Assembly (NCBI RefSeq): GCF_003048615.2
Contig: NZ_CP049263.1
Span: 1,178,001-1,242,000 of the forward strand
DNA: 64,000 bases
Source: Campylobacter concisus
Lineage (GTDB): Bacteria > Campylobacterota > Campylobacteria > Campylobacterales > Campylobacteraceae
Reading direction: 5' to 3'
Below are positions 62,788 through 64,000 of this stretch, piece by piece. The stretch's first letter is position 1, and each line of letters opens with the position of its first letter. The notes beneath the pieces were generated by a model. It saw only the letters and a list, made by a program, of their open reading frames with translations, made no database searches and was not told the DNA's origin. The translations under genes were made by a program, and so were the position numbers.

Positions 62788-64000
62788 ATGAACAATAATA
62801 CTTCAATCATAATCCTAGCTGCTGGTCTTGGTACCAGAATGAAATCTAAACGCCCAAAAGTCCTATTTGAGCTATGTGGCGAGCCGATGATCATTCACAT
62901 CTTAAAGCAAGCTTATGCGATCACAAATGACGTTAGCGTCGTGCTTCACTACGAAAAAGAGTTAATTAGCAAAAAGATAAAAGAAATTTTCCCTCAAACT
63001 AAAATTTTCGAGCAAGATCTAGCAAATTTCCCAGGCACTGCTGGCGCGATAAAGGGCGTAAGCTTAAGCGGCGAAAAGGTGCTTGTCACTTGCGGCGACA
63101 TGCCACTTGTTAGATCAACTGACCTTATGCGTCTAGCAAATGCCGAAGCAGACGTAGTTATGAGCTCATTTGAAGCGGCAAATCCTTTTGGCTACGGCAG
63201 AGTTATCATAAAAAACGGCAAAGTTGAGGCCATCGTCGAGCAAAAAGATGCGAGCGAAGCGCAGCTTGCCATAAAAAGCGTAAATGCCGGCTGCTACTGC
63301 TTTAAACGCGAGGCGTTAGAGCAAATTTTACCGCTCATAAATAATCAAAACGCACAAAAAGAGTACTACCTAACTGACGCCATAAAAATAGCAAACGAAA
63401 AGGGTTTAAAGTGCGTTGCAGTAAATGTTAATGAGCAAAATTTTATGGGCATAAATGATAAATTTCAGCTTAGCATCGCTGAAAAGATCATGCAAGATGA
63501 GATCAAACAAAATTTGATGAAAGCTGGCGTTTTGATGCGCATGCCTGAGAGCATTTTCATAGATAGTAGGGCTAAATTTGAAGGCGAGTGCGTGCTAGAA
63601 GAAAACGTAAGCATCCTTGGCGAGTGCGTTATTACTGAGAGCATCATCAAAAGCTCATCGGTTATCGAAAGTAGCATCATCAAAAACTCAGACATCGGCC
63701 CACTAGCTCACATAAGGCCAAATTCTGAAATTTCTGACACGCACATAGGAAATTTCGTCGAGGTTAAAAAAGGCGTTCTTAGCGGCGTAAAAGCTGGACA
63801 CTTAAGTTATCTTGGCGACTGCGAGATAGAAAGTGGCACAAATATCGGTTGTGGTACGATCACATGCAACTACGACGGCAAGGCAAAATACAAAACCAAA
63901 ATCGGCAAAAACGTCTTTGTTGGCTCAGATACGCAGCTAGTTGCCCCTGTAAATATCGCTGATAACGTCATCATCGCAGCTGGCAGCACCATCACAAAAG
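62788..64000 (+). CDS. glmU: Bifunctional GlmU (partial, runs off the window)
   Basis: GlmU makes UDP-N-acetylglucosamine: it acetylates glucosamine-1-phosphate and then couples it to UTP, for peptidoglycan and LPS. The frame starts at ATG 62788 with AAAAGGCTT upstream and is open to the last base (404 codons of about 430 expected). The pyrophosphorylase motif ILAAGLGTRMKSKRPKVLFE is at the start. The C-terminal left-handed helix includes IGNFVEVKKGVLS, and the acetyltransferase segment GCGTITCNYDGKAKYKT. Divergent from motA. Confidence 0.97.
   Translation, partial: MNNNTSIIILAAGLGTRMKSKRPKVLFELCGEPMIIHILKQAYAITNDVSVVLHYEKELISKKIKEIFPQTKIFEQDLANFPGTAGAIKGVSLSGEKVLVTCGDMPLVRSTDLMRLANAEADVVMSSFEAANPFGYGRVIIKNGKVEAIVEQKDASEAQLAIKSVNAGCYCFKREALEQILPLINNQNAQKEYYLTDAIKIANEKGLKCVAVNVNEQNFMGINDKFQLSIAEKIMQDEIKQNLMKAGVLMRMPESIFIDSRAKFEGECVLEENVSILGECVITESIIKSSSVIESSIIKNSDIGPLAHIRPNSEISDTHIGNFVEVKKGVLSGVKAGHLSYLGDCEIESGTNIGCGTITCNYDGKAKYKTKIGKNVFVGSDTQLVAPVNIADNVIIAAGSTITK

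Overview
The window is about 39% GC by eye, gene-dense and AT-rich in its gaps. Gene content and gene order point to a Campylobacter, most like the C. concisus / C. curvus group. Supporting signs are a CjaA-type cysteine-binding lipoprotein, a Hcp/Sel1-type cysteine-rich repeat protein, the uvrB - two small coiled-coil genes - pseudopilin - priA - ispG order, a short ComEC, flagellar genes scattered among housekeeping genes, and promoters that show an extended -10 (GGCTATAAT) without a clear -35. I found no rRNA, tRNA, CRISPR array or complete insertion sequence.

Layout. 1-5.2 kb: end of a VanZ-like gene, radA, three uncharacterised Campylobacter-type proteins (two clearly paralogous), acpS and fliL. 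5.3-8.5 kb: ybaK-type deacylase, MidA-type methyltransferase, TRIC-type channel, secreted SYLF-domain protein and a small acidic protein. 8.6-15.7 kb: the most unusual region. A divergent Fur-family regulator precedes a tightly packed operon encoding an HMA-like protein without CxxC, a ferritin-like protein with a hydrophobic glycine-rich tail, three small glycine/alanine-rich membrane proteins, an atypical P1B-type ATPase with Y-S-C where C-P-C is expected, an AgcS symporter, a small membrane protein and a ModD/NadC paralogue. The combination closely resembles ferrosome (fez) iron-storage organelle clusters. A 13-bp site repeated in inverted orientation in front of the regulator and in front of the operon suggests one regulator controls both.

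15.9-25.4 kb: BCCT transporter, two tandem DKNYW-type repeat proteins, ABC-F ATPase, MATE exporter and YgjP-type metallopeptidase. 25.5-32.4 kb: Sel1-like protein, TAXI-type TRAP transporter, and the agmatine-to-putrescine enzymes aguA and aguB separated by a CDF metal transporter. 32.5-35.8 kb: a cysteine-type ABC importer (two permeases, ATPase, CjaA-like lipoprotein) and a TfoX-like protein that looks recently acquired. 35.9-43.2 kb: phosphomannomutase/phosphoglucomutase, groESL with a CIRCE operator, an AsmA-like protein and an Fsr-type MFS exporter.

43.2-52.8 kb: replication, repair and competence genes (uvrB, priA, dnaB, comEC) with ispG and a pseudopilin. Two gaps (43.2-43.5 and 48.4-49.05 kb) are packed with direct repeats and hairpins. 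52.8-62.7 kb: a small FlxA-like protein, then, read on the minus strand, one continuous run motA-motB-fliP-tolC-MFP-RND-tolC-EamA with overlaps of 1 to 4 bases, joining motility genes to a tripartite efflux system with two TolC-like proteins. 62.8 kb to the end: glmU, running off the window.
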